64,000 nt of DNA from Salinisphaera sp002433465 (GTDB taxonomy: Bacteria > Pseudomonadota > Gammaproteobacteria > Nevskiales > Salinisphaeraceae), in NCBI RefSeq assembly GCF_040361435.1, contig NZ_APNL01000018.1, positions 1 to 64,000 of the forward strand, read 5' to 3'. Numbering within the stretch: the stretch's first letter is position 1; every line of letters starts with the position of its first letter. The translations under genes were made by a program, and so were the position numbers. Shown here in pieces: positions 27,174 to 36,165 of this stretch. Below the pieces are notes generated by a model. That model had not been told where the DNA came from. It saw nothing but the letters and a program-made list of their open reading frames with translations, and made no database searches.

Positions 27174-28535
27174 ATGGCCGGGTTTTTCGACAAGTCCAGC
27201 ACGGTGGCCAAGCCGGGCTTCAATCGCTGGATGGTGCCGCCCGCGGCGCTGTGTATCCACCTGTGCATCGGCCAGGTGTATGCGTTCTCGGTATTCAAGA
27301 TTCCCCTGACGCAGATCGTCGGCGTGACCGAATCGGCGCCGGCCGACTGGTCGCAGTCCACGCTGGCCTGGATATTCTCGCTGGCCATCGCTGCCCTCGG
27401 TCTGGCGGCAGCCTTCGGCGGCCAGTGGCTGGAGCGGGTCGGCCCGCGCAAGGCGATGGCGCTGGCCGCGGCCTGTTTCGGCGGCGGCTTCATTGTTTCG
27501 GCCTTCGGCGTGTGGTGGCACCAGATCTGGCTGGTGTATCTCGGCTACGGCGTGATCGGCGGCATCGGTCTGGGTATTGGCTATATTTCGCCGGTTTCGA
27601 CGCTGATCAAATGGTTCCCCGACCGCCCCGGGCTTGCCACCGGCATGGCGATCATGGGCTTTGGCGGCGGCGCGATGATCGGCTCGCCGCTGGCCACCTC
27701 GCTGATGGCGTTCTTCTCCGGGCCGGATACGGTGGGTGTGGGTTCCACCTTCGTGGCCATGGGCATCATCTATTTCCTGTTCATGATGATCGGCGCGCTG
27801 ATCGTGCGTATTCCGGCCAAGGACTGGCAGCCGCAGGGCTTCGACCCGGAACAGGACGGCAAGCAGGACAAGATGATCACGCGCAGTCATGTGCACGTGA
27901 ATCAGGCCATGAAGACGCCGCAGTTCTACTTCATCTGGCTGGTGCTGTTTCTGAACGTGACCGCGGGGATCGCGCTCCTCGAACAGGCCTCGCCAATGGC
28001 CCAGGAAATGGTCGGTACCAGCGCCGCTGCGGCTGCGGGTTTCGTGGGCGTACTGTCGATCTTCAACATGGCCGGGCGCTTCTTCTGGGCCTCCACGTCG
28101 GACTACATCGGCCGCAAGATGACCTACGTGATCTTCTTCGTGCTCGGCATGCTGCTCTATGCGGGGGTGCCGAGTATCGCCGCGGGCGGCAATATCGTGC
28201 TGTTCGTGCTGGCCTGCTGCATCATCGTATCCATGTATGGCGGCGGCTTCGCGACGGTGCCGGCCTATTTGCGCGATATCTTCGGCACCATGCATGTCGG
28301 CGCGATTCACGGGCGTCTGCTCACCGCCTGGGCCGCGGCCGGGGTGGTCGGGCCGGTACTGCTCAACCAGCTGCGCGAAGGCCGCATCGAAGCCGGCGTG
28401 GCCCCGGCGGATGCCTATACCACCACGCTTTACATCATGGTGGCGCTGCTGGCGGTGGGCCTGGTCTGCAATCTGCTCGTGCGTCCGGTGGCCGAAAAGC
28501 ACCACTATGAGGGTGACCCGGCGAACCCGGACTAG
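27174..28535 (+). CDS. OFA-family MFS transporter (oxalate/formate antiporter-like)
   Basis: 453-aa major facilitator with 12 expected helices. The N-terminal W-M-V-P-P-A-A-L-C-I-H-L-C-I-G-Q-V-Y-A-F-S-V-F is the typical opening of the OFA family, and P-D-R-P-G-L-A-T-G-M-A-I-M-G-F-G-G-G-A is its central signature. Substrates of the family include oxalate, formate and other small carboxylates; linkage to formate dehydrogenase suggests formate or oxalate. ATG 27174 is set by a strong GGGGGAGA box. A 45-aa single-helix partner is encoded 66 bp downstream. Confidence 0.9.
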   Translation: MAGFFDKSSTVAKPGFNRWMVPPAALCIHLCIGQVYAFSVFKIPLTQIVGVTESAPADWSQSTLAWIFSLAIAALGLAAAFGGQWLERVGPRKAMALAAACFGGGFIVSAFGVWWHQIWLVYLGYGVIGGIGLGIGYISPVSTLIKWFPDRPGLATGMAIMGFGGGAMIGSPLATSLMAFFSGPDTVGVGSTFVAMGIIYFLFMMIGALIVRIPAKDWQPQGFDPEQDGKQDKMITRSHVHVNQAMKTPQFYFIWLVLFLNVTAGIALLEQASPMAQEMVGTSAAAAAGFVGVLSIFNMAGRFFWASTSDYIGRKMTYVIFFVLGMLLYAGVPSIAAGGNIVLFVLACCIIVSMYGGGFATVPAYLRDIFGTMHVGAIHGRLLTAWAAAGVVGPVLLNQLREGRIEAGVAPADAYTTTLYIMVALLAVGLVCNLLVRPVAEKHHYEGDPANPD

Positions 28536-28601
28536 GGCGCCCGACGGCGCCGGGCCGACGTCGAACGAGATGGTTTGATTCGCTGCATCATGCAGGAGAC
28601 A

Positions 28602-28739
28602 ATGATGAATACCGAAGCCAACACCGCAACGACCACGCCGGCATGGCAGGTCGCCGGCCTCTGGGCCCTGGTCACGATTCCCGCCCTCTGGGGCTTTTTC
28701 GAAACGCTGGTCAAGGCATCGCGGCTGTTCACCGGCTAG
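28602..28739 (+). CDS. MFS transporter small subunit-like protein (45 aa)
   Basis: A 45-aa protein with a hydrophilic N-terminus and one helix (about residues 15-38, W-Q-V-A-G-L-W-A-L-V-T-I-P-A-L-W-G-F-F-E-T). CAGGAGAC lies just upstream of the paired ATGs at 28602 and 28605; either may start it. Very small proteins of this look, with a W-x-x-V-x-I-P-x-x-W-G pattern, commonly follow OFA-type transporters and are thought to be a small subunit; I infer the same here from position and pattern. Confidence 0.75.
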   Translation: MMNTEANTATTTPAWQVAGLWALVTIPALWGFFETLVKASRLFTG

Positions 28740-28743
28740 GTGG

Positions 28744-28813
28744 GCCGGAAAGCAGGGCCTGCAATTGATCCAAGCCCGTTCTCTAGTAAACGACGGGCTT
28801 CTCCGGCTTTTAT
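28744..28813 (+). promoter_or_regulatory. Branched RNA structure ending in U-tract, before fdh
   Basis: GCCGGA (28744-28749) pairs with TCCGGC (28802-28807) and encloses two hairpins: GCAG/CTGC (28752-28755 with 28759-28762) and AAGCCCG/CGGGCTT (28772-28778 with 28794-28800). TTTTAT follows at once. This could be a branched terminator for the transporter genes or an attenuator controlling the formate dehydrogenase gene 62 bp downstream. A CATAAT box near 28826 might be a -10 element for that gene. Confidence 0.4.
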
Positions 28814-28874
28814 CTCGCGCGCAACATAATCGTGCGAAGATGCAGAGCATAGAGGCCGGCTCAGGAGACACCCC

Positions 28875-31871
28875 ATGGATGACGTTGCCGAACAGATCGA
28901 AATCACCGTAGACGGCCGGACCGTCTGGGCTCGACCCGGCCAGCTTCTGCCCGAGGCCTTGGACGGCACCGGCATCTATCTGCCGCATGTCTGCTATCAC
29001 CCGAGCCTGGGGCCGTTGCAGACCTGCGATACCTGTTTCGTGGAGATCGACGGCAACCTGGTGCGCGGCTGCAGCGTGGCGGTCAAGCCCGGCCTGGACG
29101 TGACCATTGAAAGCGATACCGCCCATGCCGCCCGCCACGAGGGCATCGACCGGATCGCCTCGAATCACGATCTGTACTGCTCGGTCTGCGACAACAACAA
29201 CGGCAACTGTGAAGTGCACAACACCGTGCGCGACATGGAAGTGCCGGGTCAGCACTACGAGTTCCGCGGCAAGCCCTACGAAAAGGACTACTCCAACCCG
29301 TTCTACATCTACGATCCGGATCAGTGCATCCTGTGCGGGCGTTGTGTGGAGGCCTGCCAGAACCTGCAGGTCAACGAAACCCTGTCGATCGACTGGAGCC
29401 GCGAGCGTCCGCGCGTGATCTGGGACGACGATATTCCGATCGAGGATTCCTCCTGTGTCTCCTGTGGCCATTGCGTGACGGTGTGCCCCTGCAACGCGCT
29501 GATGGAAAAGACCATGCTCGGCAACGTCGGGCCCATGACCGGGCTGTCGCCGCAGGCACGAGGGCGTTACCAGAAGCTCGGCCGCTCGGCCATCGACCTG
29601 GTCAAGGCCGCCGAACACACCACCGGCTTCGGGCCGATCTTCGCCGTCTCGGAAGTCGATGCGGCGATGCGCGAAACCGAGCTCAAGCGTACCAAGACGG
29701 TCTGCACGTACTGCGGCGTGGGCTGTTCGTTCGAGATGTGGACCCGGGGGCGAGAACTGCTGAAGGTGCAGCCGCAGCCTGAAGCCCCGGCCAACGGTAT
29801 TTCCACCTGTATCAAGGGCAAGTTCGGCTGGGGGCATATCAACAGCGAGCATCGCCTCACCAAGCCGCTGATCCGCGAAAACGGCGCCTTCCGCGAAGCC
29901 GAATGGGACGAGGCCTACGCGCTGATCGCCCGCCGCTTCAACGAAATTCGCGATGCCAACGGCCCGGATGCGCTGGCCTATATCGCCTCCTCCAAGTGCA
30001 CCAACGAGGAAGGCTATCTGATGCAGAAGTTCGCCCGTGCGGTCATGGGCACGAACAATATCGACAACTGCTCGCGCTATTGTCAGGCGCCGGCGACGGA
30101 AAGCCTGTGGCGTACCGTCGGCTACGGGGCCGATACCGGCTCCATCGCCGATCTGGCGTCCGCCGACCTGCTCATGATCGTCGGCTCGAACACTGCCGAA
30201 AGCCATCCGGTGATCGCCACCCGCTTCAAGCGGGCCAAGAAGCTGCGCGGCCAGAAGCATCTGGTCGCCGACCTGCGCAAGAACGAAATGGCCGAGCGCG
30301 CCGATCTGTTCGTCAAACCCCAGCCGGGCACGGACATGATCTGGCTGAACGCGATCGCCAAGCGCATCGTCGAGATGGACCGGGCCGACGCCGACTTCAT
30401 CGAAAACCACGTCGAGAAATACGACGACTACGTCAAGAGCCTCGAACCGTTCACCATGGAATTCGCCCGCGAGCGCTGTGGCCTGAGCCAGGACGAGCTC
30501 GACCGTATTCTGGATATGGTGCTCGAAGCCAAGACCATCTGCGGCGTCTGGGCCATGGGCGTGACCCAGCACACCATGGGCGCGGATACCGCTACCGCGC
30601 TGTGCAACCTGCTGCTGTTGACCGGCAACATGGGCCGTTTCGCCACCGGCGGCTACCCCATGCGCGGCCATAACAATGTGCAGGGCGCGAGCGACTTCGG
30701 CTGCATGCCGGGCCGCTTCCCCGGCTACGACTTCGTCACCGACGACACCGTGCGCGCCCGTTACGAGCAGGCCTGGGGCGTCGAGCTGACCACGCGCAAG
30801 GGCTTGAACAACCATGAAATGGTCACCCACATGCACGACGGCGACCTGAAGGCGCTGTATGTGGCTGGCGAAGACATGGGCATCGTCGATTCCGATGCGC
30901 TGCACGTGCAGTCCGCCTTCGAGAAGCTCGAATTCATGGTCGTACAGGACATGTTCTTCTCGCGTACCTGCGAATTCGCCGACGTGGTGCTGCCGGCCAG
31001 CCCCTCGGTGGAAAAGGAAGGCACCTTCACCAACACCGAACGCCGTATCCAGCGGCTGTACAAGGTGTTCGAGCCGCTCGGCGATTCCAAGCCGGACTGG
31101 CTCATTCATACCGAACTGGCCCGGGCGATGGGCGCGGACTGGAACTACAGCCACCCCAGCGAAATCATGCACGAAGCGGCTTCGATCGCCGACATGTTCG
31201 CAGGCGTGCACTACGACCGGCTGGAAGGCTTCAATTCCCAGCAGTGGCCGGTGGCCGCCGACGGCACCAGTGCGACCAATCTGTACTCGAACGGACAGTT
31301 CCATTTCGACAACGGCCTGGCCCGCTTCCATCCGGTGGCATGGACCGAGCCGACCGATCAGCCCGACGACGAGTACGACCTGCATCTCAACAACGGTCGT
31401 CTGCTCGAGCATTTCCACGAAGGCAATCTCACCGACGAAACGGCCGGTATCGTGTTCAAGATTCCGGGCAGCTTCGTGGAAGTCTCGCCGGAACTGGCGG
31501 CCGAGCGCGGTATCAAGCCGGGCAGCATCGTACGGCTGGTCTCGCGCCGCGGTGCGATCAAGGTGAGCGTGGAAGTCACCGATCGCGTGGCCGGCAAGCA
31601 GATGTACATGCCCATGCACGGCAAGAAGAACATCGAAGCGATCAACGTGCTCACCAGCTTCGAGTCGGACAAGGACACCGACACCCCGGCCTACAAGGAG
31701 CTGGCGGTGAAGATGGAAGTGCTCAGCGTCGACGGTCACGCACCGCTCAAGGCCAACAACCAGCGCAACGCAACGCGGAACCCGGTGTCCGGTGTGCAGG
31801 TCAACGCCAAATGGAAGCGCGAAGACTACAAGCGTCCGCCCAAGGCGCGGCCGGCCGATAGCGGCCTTTAA
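28875..31871 (+). CDS. Formate dehydrogenase catalytic subunit (YrhE/YjgC, ForC type)
   Basis: 998-aa molybdenum enzyme expected to oxidise formate to CO2. N-terminal electron-transfer part: 2Fe-2S ligands Cys40, 51, 54, 66; His98/Cys102/105/112; two 4Fe-4S sets Cys151/154/157/161 and Cys194/197/200/204. Catalytic part: 4Fe-4S Cys277/280/284/312, then Mo-bis-MGD domains to about residue 950. The molybdenum ligand is Cys403 in N-C-S-R-Y-C-Q; the next residue is Gln404 where classical formate dehydrogenases have His. This pattern and the DUF1641 gene 39 bp downstream match Bacillus YrhE/YjgC (ForCE) enzymes as I remember them. The electron acceptor is uncertain. An AGGAG box precedes the ATG. 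Confidence 0.92.
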   Translation: MDDVAEQIEITVDGRTVWARPGQLLPEALDGTGIYLPHVCYHPSLGPLQTCDTCFVEIDGNLVRGCSVAVKPGLDVTIESDTAHAARHEGIDRIASNHDLYCSVCDNNNGNCEVHNTVRDMEVPGQHYEFRGKPYEKDYSNPFYIYDPDQCILCGRCVEACQNLQVNETLSIDWSRERPRVIWDDDIPIEDSSCVSCGHCVTVCPCNALMEKTMLGNVGPMTGLSPQARGRYQKLGRSAIDLVKAAEHTTGFGPIFAVSEVDAAMRETELKRTKTVCTYCGVGCSFEMWTRGRELLKVQPQPEAPANGISTCIKGKFGWGHINSEHRLTKPLIRENGAFREAEWDEAYALIARRFNEIRDANGPDALAYIASSKCTNEEGYLMQKFARAVMGTNNIDNCSRYCQAPATESLWRTVGYGADTGSIADLASADLLMIVGSNTAESHPVIATRFKRAKKLRGQKHLVADLRKNEMAERADLFVKPQPGTDMIWLNAIAKRIVEMDRADADFIENHVEKYDDYVKSLEPFTMEFARERCGLSQDELDRILDMVLEAKTICGVWAMGVTQHTMGADTATALCNLLLLTGNMGRFATGGYPMRGHNNVQGASDFGCMPGRFPGYDFVTDDTVRARYEQAWGVELTTRKGLNNHEMVTHMHDGDLKALYVAGEDMGIVDSDALHVQSAFEKLEFMVVQDMFFSRTCEFADVVLPASPSVEKEGTFTNTERRIQRLYKVFEPLGDSKPDWLIHTELARAMGADWNYSHPSEIMHEAASIADMFAGVHYDRLEGFNSQQWPVAADGTSATNLYSNGQFHFDNGLARFHPVAWTEPTDQPDDEYDLHLNNGRLLEHFHEGNLTDETAGIVFKIPGSFVEVSPELAAERGIKPGSIVRLVSRRGAIKVSVEVTDRVAGKQMYMPMHGKKNIEAINVLTSFESDKDTDTPAYKELAVKMEVLSVDGHAPLKANNQRNATRNPVSGVQVNAKWKREDYKRPPKARPADSGL

Positions 31872-31910
31872 TCACGTTCGTCTTCCCACAACGCTTTTTG
31901 GGACTTCGCC

Positions 31911-32417
31911 ATGGCAGAACAGATTCACTACCGGCCCGCCGAGGCCAAGCAGTATCGCCAGGACACGCTGGCCGAGTTCGAGCGTCTGGAAGGACGGGTC
32001 GCCGAGATCAACGGCCTGCTCGACGAGCTGTATGAATCCGGCGTGATCCGCTGGCTCAAGGATTTCGCCGGCGCGTTTCCGCAGATTTCCAGTATTGCCG
32101 TCGAAAGCATGAACACCCCACAGGGCCATGCCGGCATGCGCAATCTGCTGGTCGTCGCCCAGCAGCTGGGCAAGATCGACCCCGATCAGCTCGAGCGCAC
32201 GTTCAATGCGGTCAATGCCGGCATGACCGAGGCCGCCAAACCGGTGAGCGACGATACGCCCTACAACCCGCCGGGCGTGACCGGCGTGTTCAAGCTGCTG
32301 CACGACAAGGAGCTATGGGCCACGCTGTCGCCGCTGATTGCCGGCGCCAAAGCCTTTTCCCAGGCGCGGAAAGAGGATGGCAGCGAGCCGGGGAAAAAGG
32401 GCGACGCGGCCGAATAG
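31911..32417 (+). CDS. DUF1641 protein, partner of formate dehydrogenase (ForE-like)
   Basis: 168-aa hydrophilic, helical protein with a DUF1641 region (about residues 30-145: L-L-D-E-L-Y-E-S-G-V-I-R-W-L, later G-V-F-K-L-L-H-D-K-E-L-W). No membrane helix is visible. In Bacillus-type systems the DUF1641 protein pairs with the catalytic subunit and is thought to link it to electron carriers; the same role is inferred here from adjacency. The C-terminus is a charged, probably disordered tail. Confidence 0.87.
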   Translation: MAEQIHYRPAEAKQYRQDTLAEFERLEGRVAEINGLLDELYESGVIRWLKDFAGAFPQISSIAVESMNTPQGHAGMRNLLVVAQQLGKIDPDQLERTFNAVNAGMTEAAKPVSDDTPYNPPGVTGVFKLLHDKELWATLSPLIAGAKAFSQARKEDGSEPGKKGDAAE

Positions 32418-32426
32418 ATCGGCGCG

Positions 32427-33383
32427 TTAGGCCGTCGCGATCATGCCCAGCGCGCTGAGCATGAAAACGCCCGCGGTGATGGTCGCACTCGCGGCCAGGG
32501 TGGTCACCGCCACGATGTTGGCGGCCAGCCGCGCATTGCCGCCCATGGCCTGCACCATGATGAAGCTGGCCGCGGCGGTAGGCGCGGCGAAGTACAGGAA
32601 CAGCAGGCCCAGTTCCCGCCCTTCGAAACCGCACAGCCAGCCCAGCGCGGTCGCCAGGGCAGGGAACACGACCATCTTGATCGCGGCCGCCGAAAAGGCG
32701 ATGCCGCGGGCTTCGTAAAGCGCGCCCAGCGACAGCGTGCCGCCGATACAGATCAGCGCCAGCGGCAGGGGCAGACGGGCGAAGTATTCGCCCGAGGTCA
32801 TGATCCATTCGGGAATAGGCAGCCCGGCCGCGGCCACCGGTATGGCCACCAGCGTGCCAATGATCAACGGGTTGGTGATGATGCCCCGGCTGATGCTGCG
32901 CCAATCGGCCTTCTGGTCGGGCTGGTACCAGGCCAGAATGACCACCGAAAACACGTTGTAGAGCAGAATCACCAGGCCGACGAGAATGCCGCCGGCGGAG
33001 AGCCCGAAATCGCCGTACATGCTGGCCGCCAGAGCCAGGCCGACGATGCCGCAGTTGCCGCGAAACGCACCCTGCACATATACGCCGCGCTCGATTCTCT
33101 CGACCCGCCATATCGCCCACAGCCAGGTCAGGCCGAAGCAGGCCAGCGTCGCCGCCGCGAAGTAGAGCATCAGTCCCGGCAGCAGGGCCTGGGACAGATC
33201 GGCTTTGACGATACTGATGAACACCAGCGTGGGCATGCTGCCCTTGAATACCAGCGTCGAGGCGGTATTGATGAAGGCGTCGTCGATCCAGCCCGCGCGC
33301 TTCAGGCCAATGCCGAGAAAGACCATCGAGAACACCGGCAGGGTGACGTTGAGGGTCTGAACGAATACAGCGAAAAGATCCAT
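32427..33383 (-). CDS. AEC family transporter (auxin efflux carrier type)
   Basis: 318-aa membrane protein with about ten helices of the AEC/malonate-permease family. Typical features: V-F-L-G-I-G-L-K-R-A-G-W near the N-terminus, R-G-N-C-G-I-V-G-L-A-L in the first half and the terminal A-L-G-M-I. ATG 33383 fits the family's usual N-terminus; the open frame to 33959 overlaps fdhD antisense. It faces the DUF1641 gene convergently and is divergent from fdhD. Substrate may be an organic anion; nothing links it firmly to formate. Confidence 0.87.
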   Translation of the reverse strand: MDLFAVFVQTLNVTLPVFSMVFLGIGLKRAGWIDDAFINTASTLVFKGSMPTLVFISIVKADLSQALLPGLMLYFAAATLACFGLTWLWAIWRVERIERGVYVQGAFRGNCGIVGLALAASMYGDFGLSAGGILVGLVILLYNVFSVVILAWYQPDQKADWRSISRGIITNPLIIGTLVAIPVAAAGLPIPEWIMTSGEYFARLPLPLALICIGGTLSLGALYEARGIAFSAAAIKMVVFPALATALGWLCGFEGRELGLLFLYFAAPTAAASFIMVQAMGGNARLAANIVAVTTLAASATITAGVFMLSALGMIATA

Positions 33384-33530
33384 GACGAGATCGCGCGTGC
33401 GCAGAGAATTAATAAGGTTGCATGCGCCGTGCCGTACTGTGTTCGCCGTGGGGCGAGCCGGGCTGCGCGCGTGCAGAATACACAGATTCGAACTGGCACG
33501 CGGCCCGGCGGTTGCCCAGGACCGACTGCG

Positions 33531-34397
33531 ATGGGTTACCGTGGGACGATGAGCGTCGATGATGCCGCCCCCGCCAGCACAGCCGAGCCCAGCGCGGCGC
33601 GCCAGGCCGTGCGCATTCATGCCTACTCGCGCGACGGCTTTGTAAGCCGCGACGACACGCTGGCCGTCGAACGCGCGCTGGAAATCCATGTCGCCGGCGC
33701 CGAGCCGCTGATTACCATGCGCACCCCGGGCGCCGATGCCGAACTCGCGGCCGGCCTCATGCACGGCGAGGGCGTGATCCGCTCGCGTGAAGACATCGTC
33801 TATCTGCGTGCGGCCCCGGGCGAGGCCGACGTGATACGTCTCATGCTCAAGCCCGAGGCCCGCGCGCGCCTGGATCGGGTCGAACGCAATACGCTGGCCA
33901 CCAGCGCCTGCGGCGTCTGCGGCAAGCCGAGCTTCTCGCCGCCCCGGCCGGCCGAGCATTCGCCCAGCGCCGCCGGCCCGGGGCAGGTCGCGCCGGATCT
34001 GTTACTGGGCCTGCCGGATCGGCTGCGCGCCGAGCAGGGCGTGTTTGAATCCACCGGCGGTATTCATGCGGCCGGGCTGTTCGATGCCCGGGGCCGGCTG
34101 TTGGCGGTGCGTGAAGACGTCGGCCGCCACAACGCGCTCGACAAGCTCATCGGTCGGGCGCTGCTCGATGATCGCCTGCCGTTATCCGACTGCATCGTCA
34201 TGCTCTCGGGGCGCGCCAGCTACGAGCTGCTGCAGAAGAGCGTGATGGCCGGCGTGCCGATCGTGTGCGCGGTATCCGCGCCCAGCAGCTATGCGGTTGC
34301 GCTGGCCGAGCAGTTCAGCGTGACGCTGGTGGGATTCCTGAGAGGCGATCGCTTCAACGTGTATACCCACCCCGAGCGCGTTTGCGGCGCGAGCTAG
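33531..34397 (+). CDS. fdhD: Formate dehydrogenase accessory sulfurtransferase
   Basis: 288-aa protein that hands sulfur to the molybdenum cofactor of formate dehydrogenase. The C-G-V-C pair (Cys127, Cys130) is the sulfur-carrying loop; other family marks are R-T-P, L-A-A-G-L-M-H-G-E-G-V-I, T-G-G-I-H-A-A and R-E-D-V-G-R-H-N-A-L-D-K-L. Start 33531 has AGGA 9 bp upstream; ATG 33549 is the alternative. It lies 1.1 kb beyond the formate dehydrogenase genes on the same strand, so it belongs to the same functional module although a transporter gene on the other strand separates them. Confidence 0.93.
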   Translation: MGYRGTMSVDDAAPASTAEPSAARQAVRIHAYSRDGFVSRDDTLAVERALEIHVAGAEPLITMRTPGADAELAAGLMHGEGVIRSREDIVYLRAAPGEADVIRLMLKPEARARLDRVERNTLATSACGVCGKPSFSPPRPAEHSPSAAGPGQVAPDLLLGLPDRLRAEQGVFESTGGIHAAGLFDARGRLLAVREDVGRHNALDKLIGRALLDDRLPLSDCIVMLSGRASYELLQKSVMAGVPIVCAVSAPSSYAVALAEQFSVTLVGFLRGDRFNVYTHPERVCGAS

Positions 34398-34530
34398 CCG
34401 CGCGAGGGCTTCGTCTGCGTGGCCGATGCCACCATGGCCTAATTGTCGGCCCCGAGGGCCTCTGGTATTTCTGGCGCTTTACCGGCATGCAGGTGCCGGC
34501 CACGAACAAAGATTGAACAGGGAAAGCGAT

Positions 34531-35628
34531 ATGGCCACTAAACACCGGCTGTGGGTTGCAGGCATTGCCTGCATGGGTTTGCTGCTCGCCGGCTGCGGCA
34601 ACGGCGACGAGGCCGGCCAGACCGATGCGACCAGCTCGACCGAAAGCACGGGCAGCGAACCGGTGAGCCTCATCTTTGGTACCGGCGGCACCTCGGGCAG
34701 CTATTATCCGATTGGCGGCGCGCTCAAGCGGGTGTTCGAGGACAGCGACCGCATCGACCAGGTGCAGGTGGTATCGACCGGCGCGTCGGTCCAGAACATC
34801 AACAATATCGAGGACGGCACCAATCAGCTCGCAATCGTGATGAGCGATGTCGCCTACGACGCCATCAACGGCCAGGGCCAGTTCGAAGGCCGTACCGCCG
34901 ATATCAAGACCATTGCCGGACTCTATCCGAACGTGGTGCAGGTGGTGGCCACCGCCAATAGCGGCATCCAGAGCGTGGCCGACATGAAAGGCAAGCGTAT
35001 CGGCGTGGGCAAGGTCGGCTCCGGCGTCGAACAAAGCGCCCAGAAGGTTCTGGAAGCGGCCGGCATGAGCTATGACGACCTCGCCCGCGTCAGCCATACC
35101 GGCTATGCCGACAGCGTGACCGAAATGAGCAACGGCAATCTGGATGCCGCCTTCTTCACCTCCGGCGTGCCCAATTCCAGCATCACCGGGCTGATGCAGA
35201 ACACCGACGTCAATTTCGTCAACGTCGACGGGGACACGGCCGCTACGCTGCTCGACAAGTATCCCTACTACGAAACCTATGAGATCCCGGCCGGCGCGCC
35301 CGAGCGTTACGACCTCGACACCGCCGTCAACACGGTCGCCATCCGCAACCTGCTGATCGCACCGGCTTCGATGTCGGACGACGTCAGCCGCGAGCTGGCC
35401 CAGCGTTTCTACGATTATCTGGGCACCGACAAGGTCTCGGTCGGCGCGCTCAAGCAGTTCGATCGCGCGCGCATGGGCCAGGATGTGGTCGTGCCGCTGG
35501 CTGCCGGCGCGCAGTCGTTCTACGACAGCCTCAACGGCGAAACCGGCAGCGGCGCCTCGGGCGATGACGAAACGAGCGGCGATACGGATCAAGCGAGCCC
35601 GGACGACACCGAGACCGATGCCAGCTAG
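34531..35628 (+). CDS. TAXI-family TRAP solute-binding lipoprotein
   Basis: 365-aa binding component. Lipoprotein signal with L-L-L-A-G-C, an Asp/Thr/Ser linker, then the TAXI body: I-F-G-T-G-G-T-S-G-S-Y-Y-P-I-G-G, D-I-K-T-I-A-G-L-Y-P, G-K-R-I-G-V-G-K-V-G-S-G-V-E. The last 30 residues are almost purely Asp, Glu, Ser, Thr and Gly, an acidic tail suggestive of salt adaptation. ATG 34531 with CAGGGAAAG upstream. First gene of a binding protein-DUF1850-fused permease operon. Ligands of TAXI systems include glutamate and other organic acids; not determinable here. Confidence 0.92.
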   Translation: MATKHRLWVAGIACMGLLLAGCGNGDEAGQTDATSSTESTGSEPVSLIFGTGGTSGSYYPIGGALKRVFEDSDRIDQVQVVSTGASVQNINNIEDGTNQLAIVMSDVAYDAINGQGQFEGRTADIKTIAGLYPNVVQVVATANSGIQSVADMKGKRIGVGKVGSGVEQSAQKVLEAAGMSYDDLARVSHTGYADSVTEMSNGNLDAAFFTSGVPNSSITGLMQNTDVNFVNVDGDTAATLLDKYPYYETYEIPAGAPERYDLDTAVNTVAIRNLLIAPASMSDDVSRELAQRFYDYLGTDKVSVGALKQFDRARMGQDVVVPLAAGAQSFYDSLNGETGSGASGDDETSGDTDQASPDDTETDAS

Positions 35629-35643
35629 CCGCTAGCGCAGCCC

Positions 35644-36165
35644 GTGACGCATTTTCGTGCCGGCGCTTTCGGCGTCTGCGCGGCGTTTTTGCTCGCGCTC
35701 GCGGGCCTGGCCGGCTGGCCGCGGACCTGGCTTGTGGTGCGTGATGCCCAAGGGCTGCGCTATGCGTTTGTCGTACAGCAGCAGCCGCGTTTCTCGCTGG
35801 CCTGGACCCATTCGGTAGAAAAAGAGAACTGGGTCGAGACGTTTCGTATCGACCACGGATCGATCGCACTGGTATCGACCCGGTTCAAGACGTTCGGTGC
35901 CGGTGTGCCCGACCATGCCGGGCACGAAACGCGCCTGGAGAACGGCTGGGTGGTGATGGATGGCATCGATCGTATAGTCGATCCGTTGGCGGTACAGGCG
36001 GCCGCCGCCGAGCGTTACCGTATGCGCTACGGCGGCCGCTGGTTCGCCCTGTCGAGGCCCGGCGAGGCGCCGATTCTGACGTTTGCGGTACGCCGGGCGC
36101 CCGTTATCGCCATGTGGCGCGGTATGGTCGGTGCATGGCGTGCCCCGGATACAGGAAAGCCATGA
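35644..36165 (+). CDS. DUF1850 domain protein of the TAXI-TRAP operon
   Basis: 173-aa protein with an N-terminal hydrophobic segment (about residues 7-26) and a DUF1850 body marked by W-T-H-S-V-E-K and E-T-F. Start is GTG 35644, 15 bp after the binding-protein stop. DUF1850 genes very often lie between TAXI binding proteins and fused permeases; a helper role in transport is inferred from this linkage only. It overlaps the permease start by 4 bp. Confidence 0.82.
   Translation: MTHFRAGAFGVCAAFLLALAGLAGWPRTWLVVRDAQGLRYAFVVQQQPRFSLAWTHSVEKENWVETFRIDHGSIALVSTRFKTFGAGVPDHAGHETRLENGWVVMDGIDRIVDPLAVQAAAAERYRMRYGGRWFALSRPGEAPILTFAVRRAPVIAMWRGMVGAWRAPDTGKP

Noticed and set aside
28744..28813. Moco riboswitch
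   Set aside because: The structure is too short and I cannot match the known Moco RNA layout; kept only as an unclassified leader structure.
26514..31739. Very long open frame on the minus strand opposite moeA, the transporter and formate dehydrogenase
   Set aside because: It spans five confirmed plus-strand features and has a composition of shadow translation in GC-rich DNA; no domain is recognisable.
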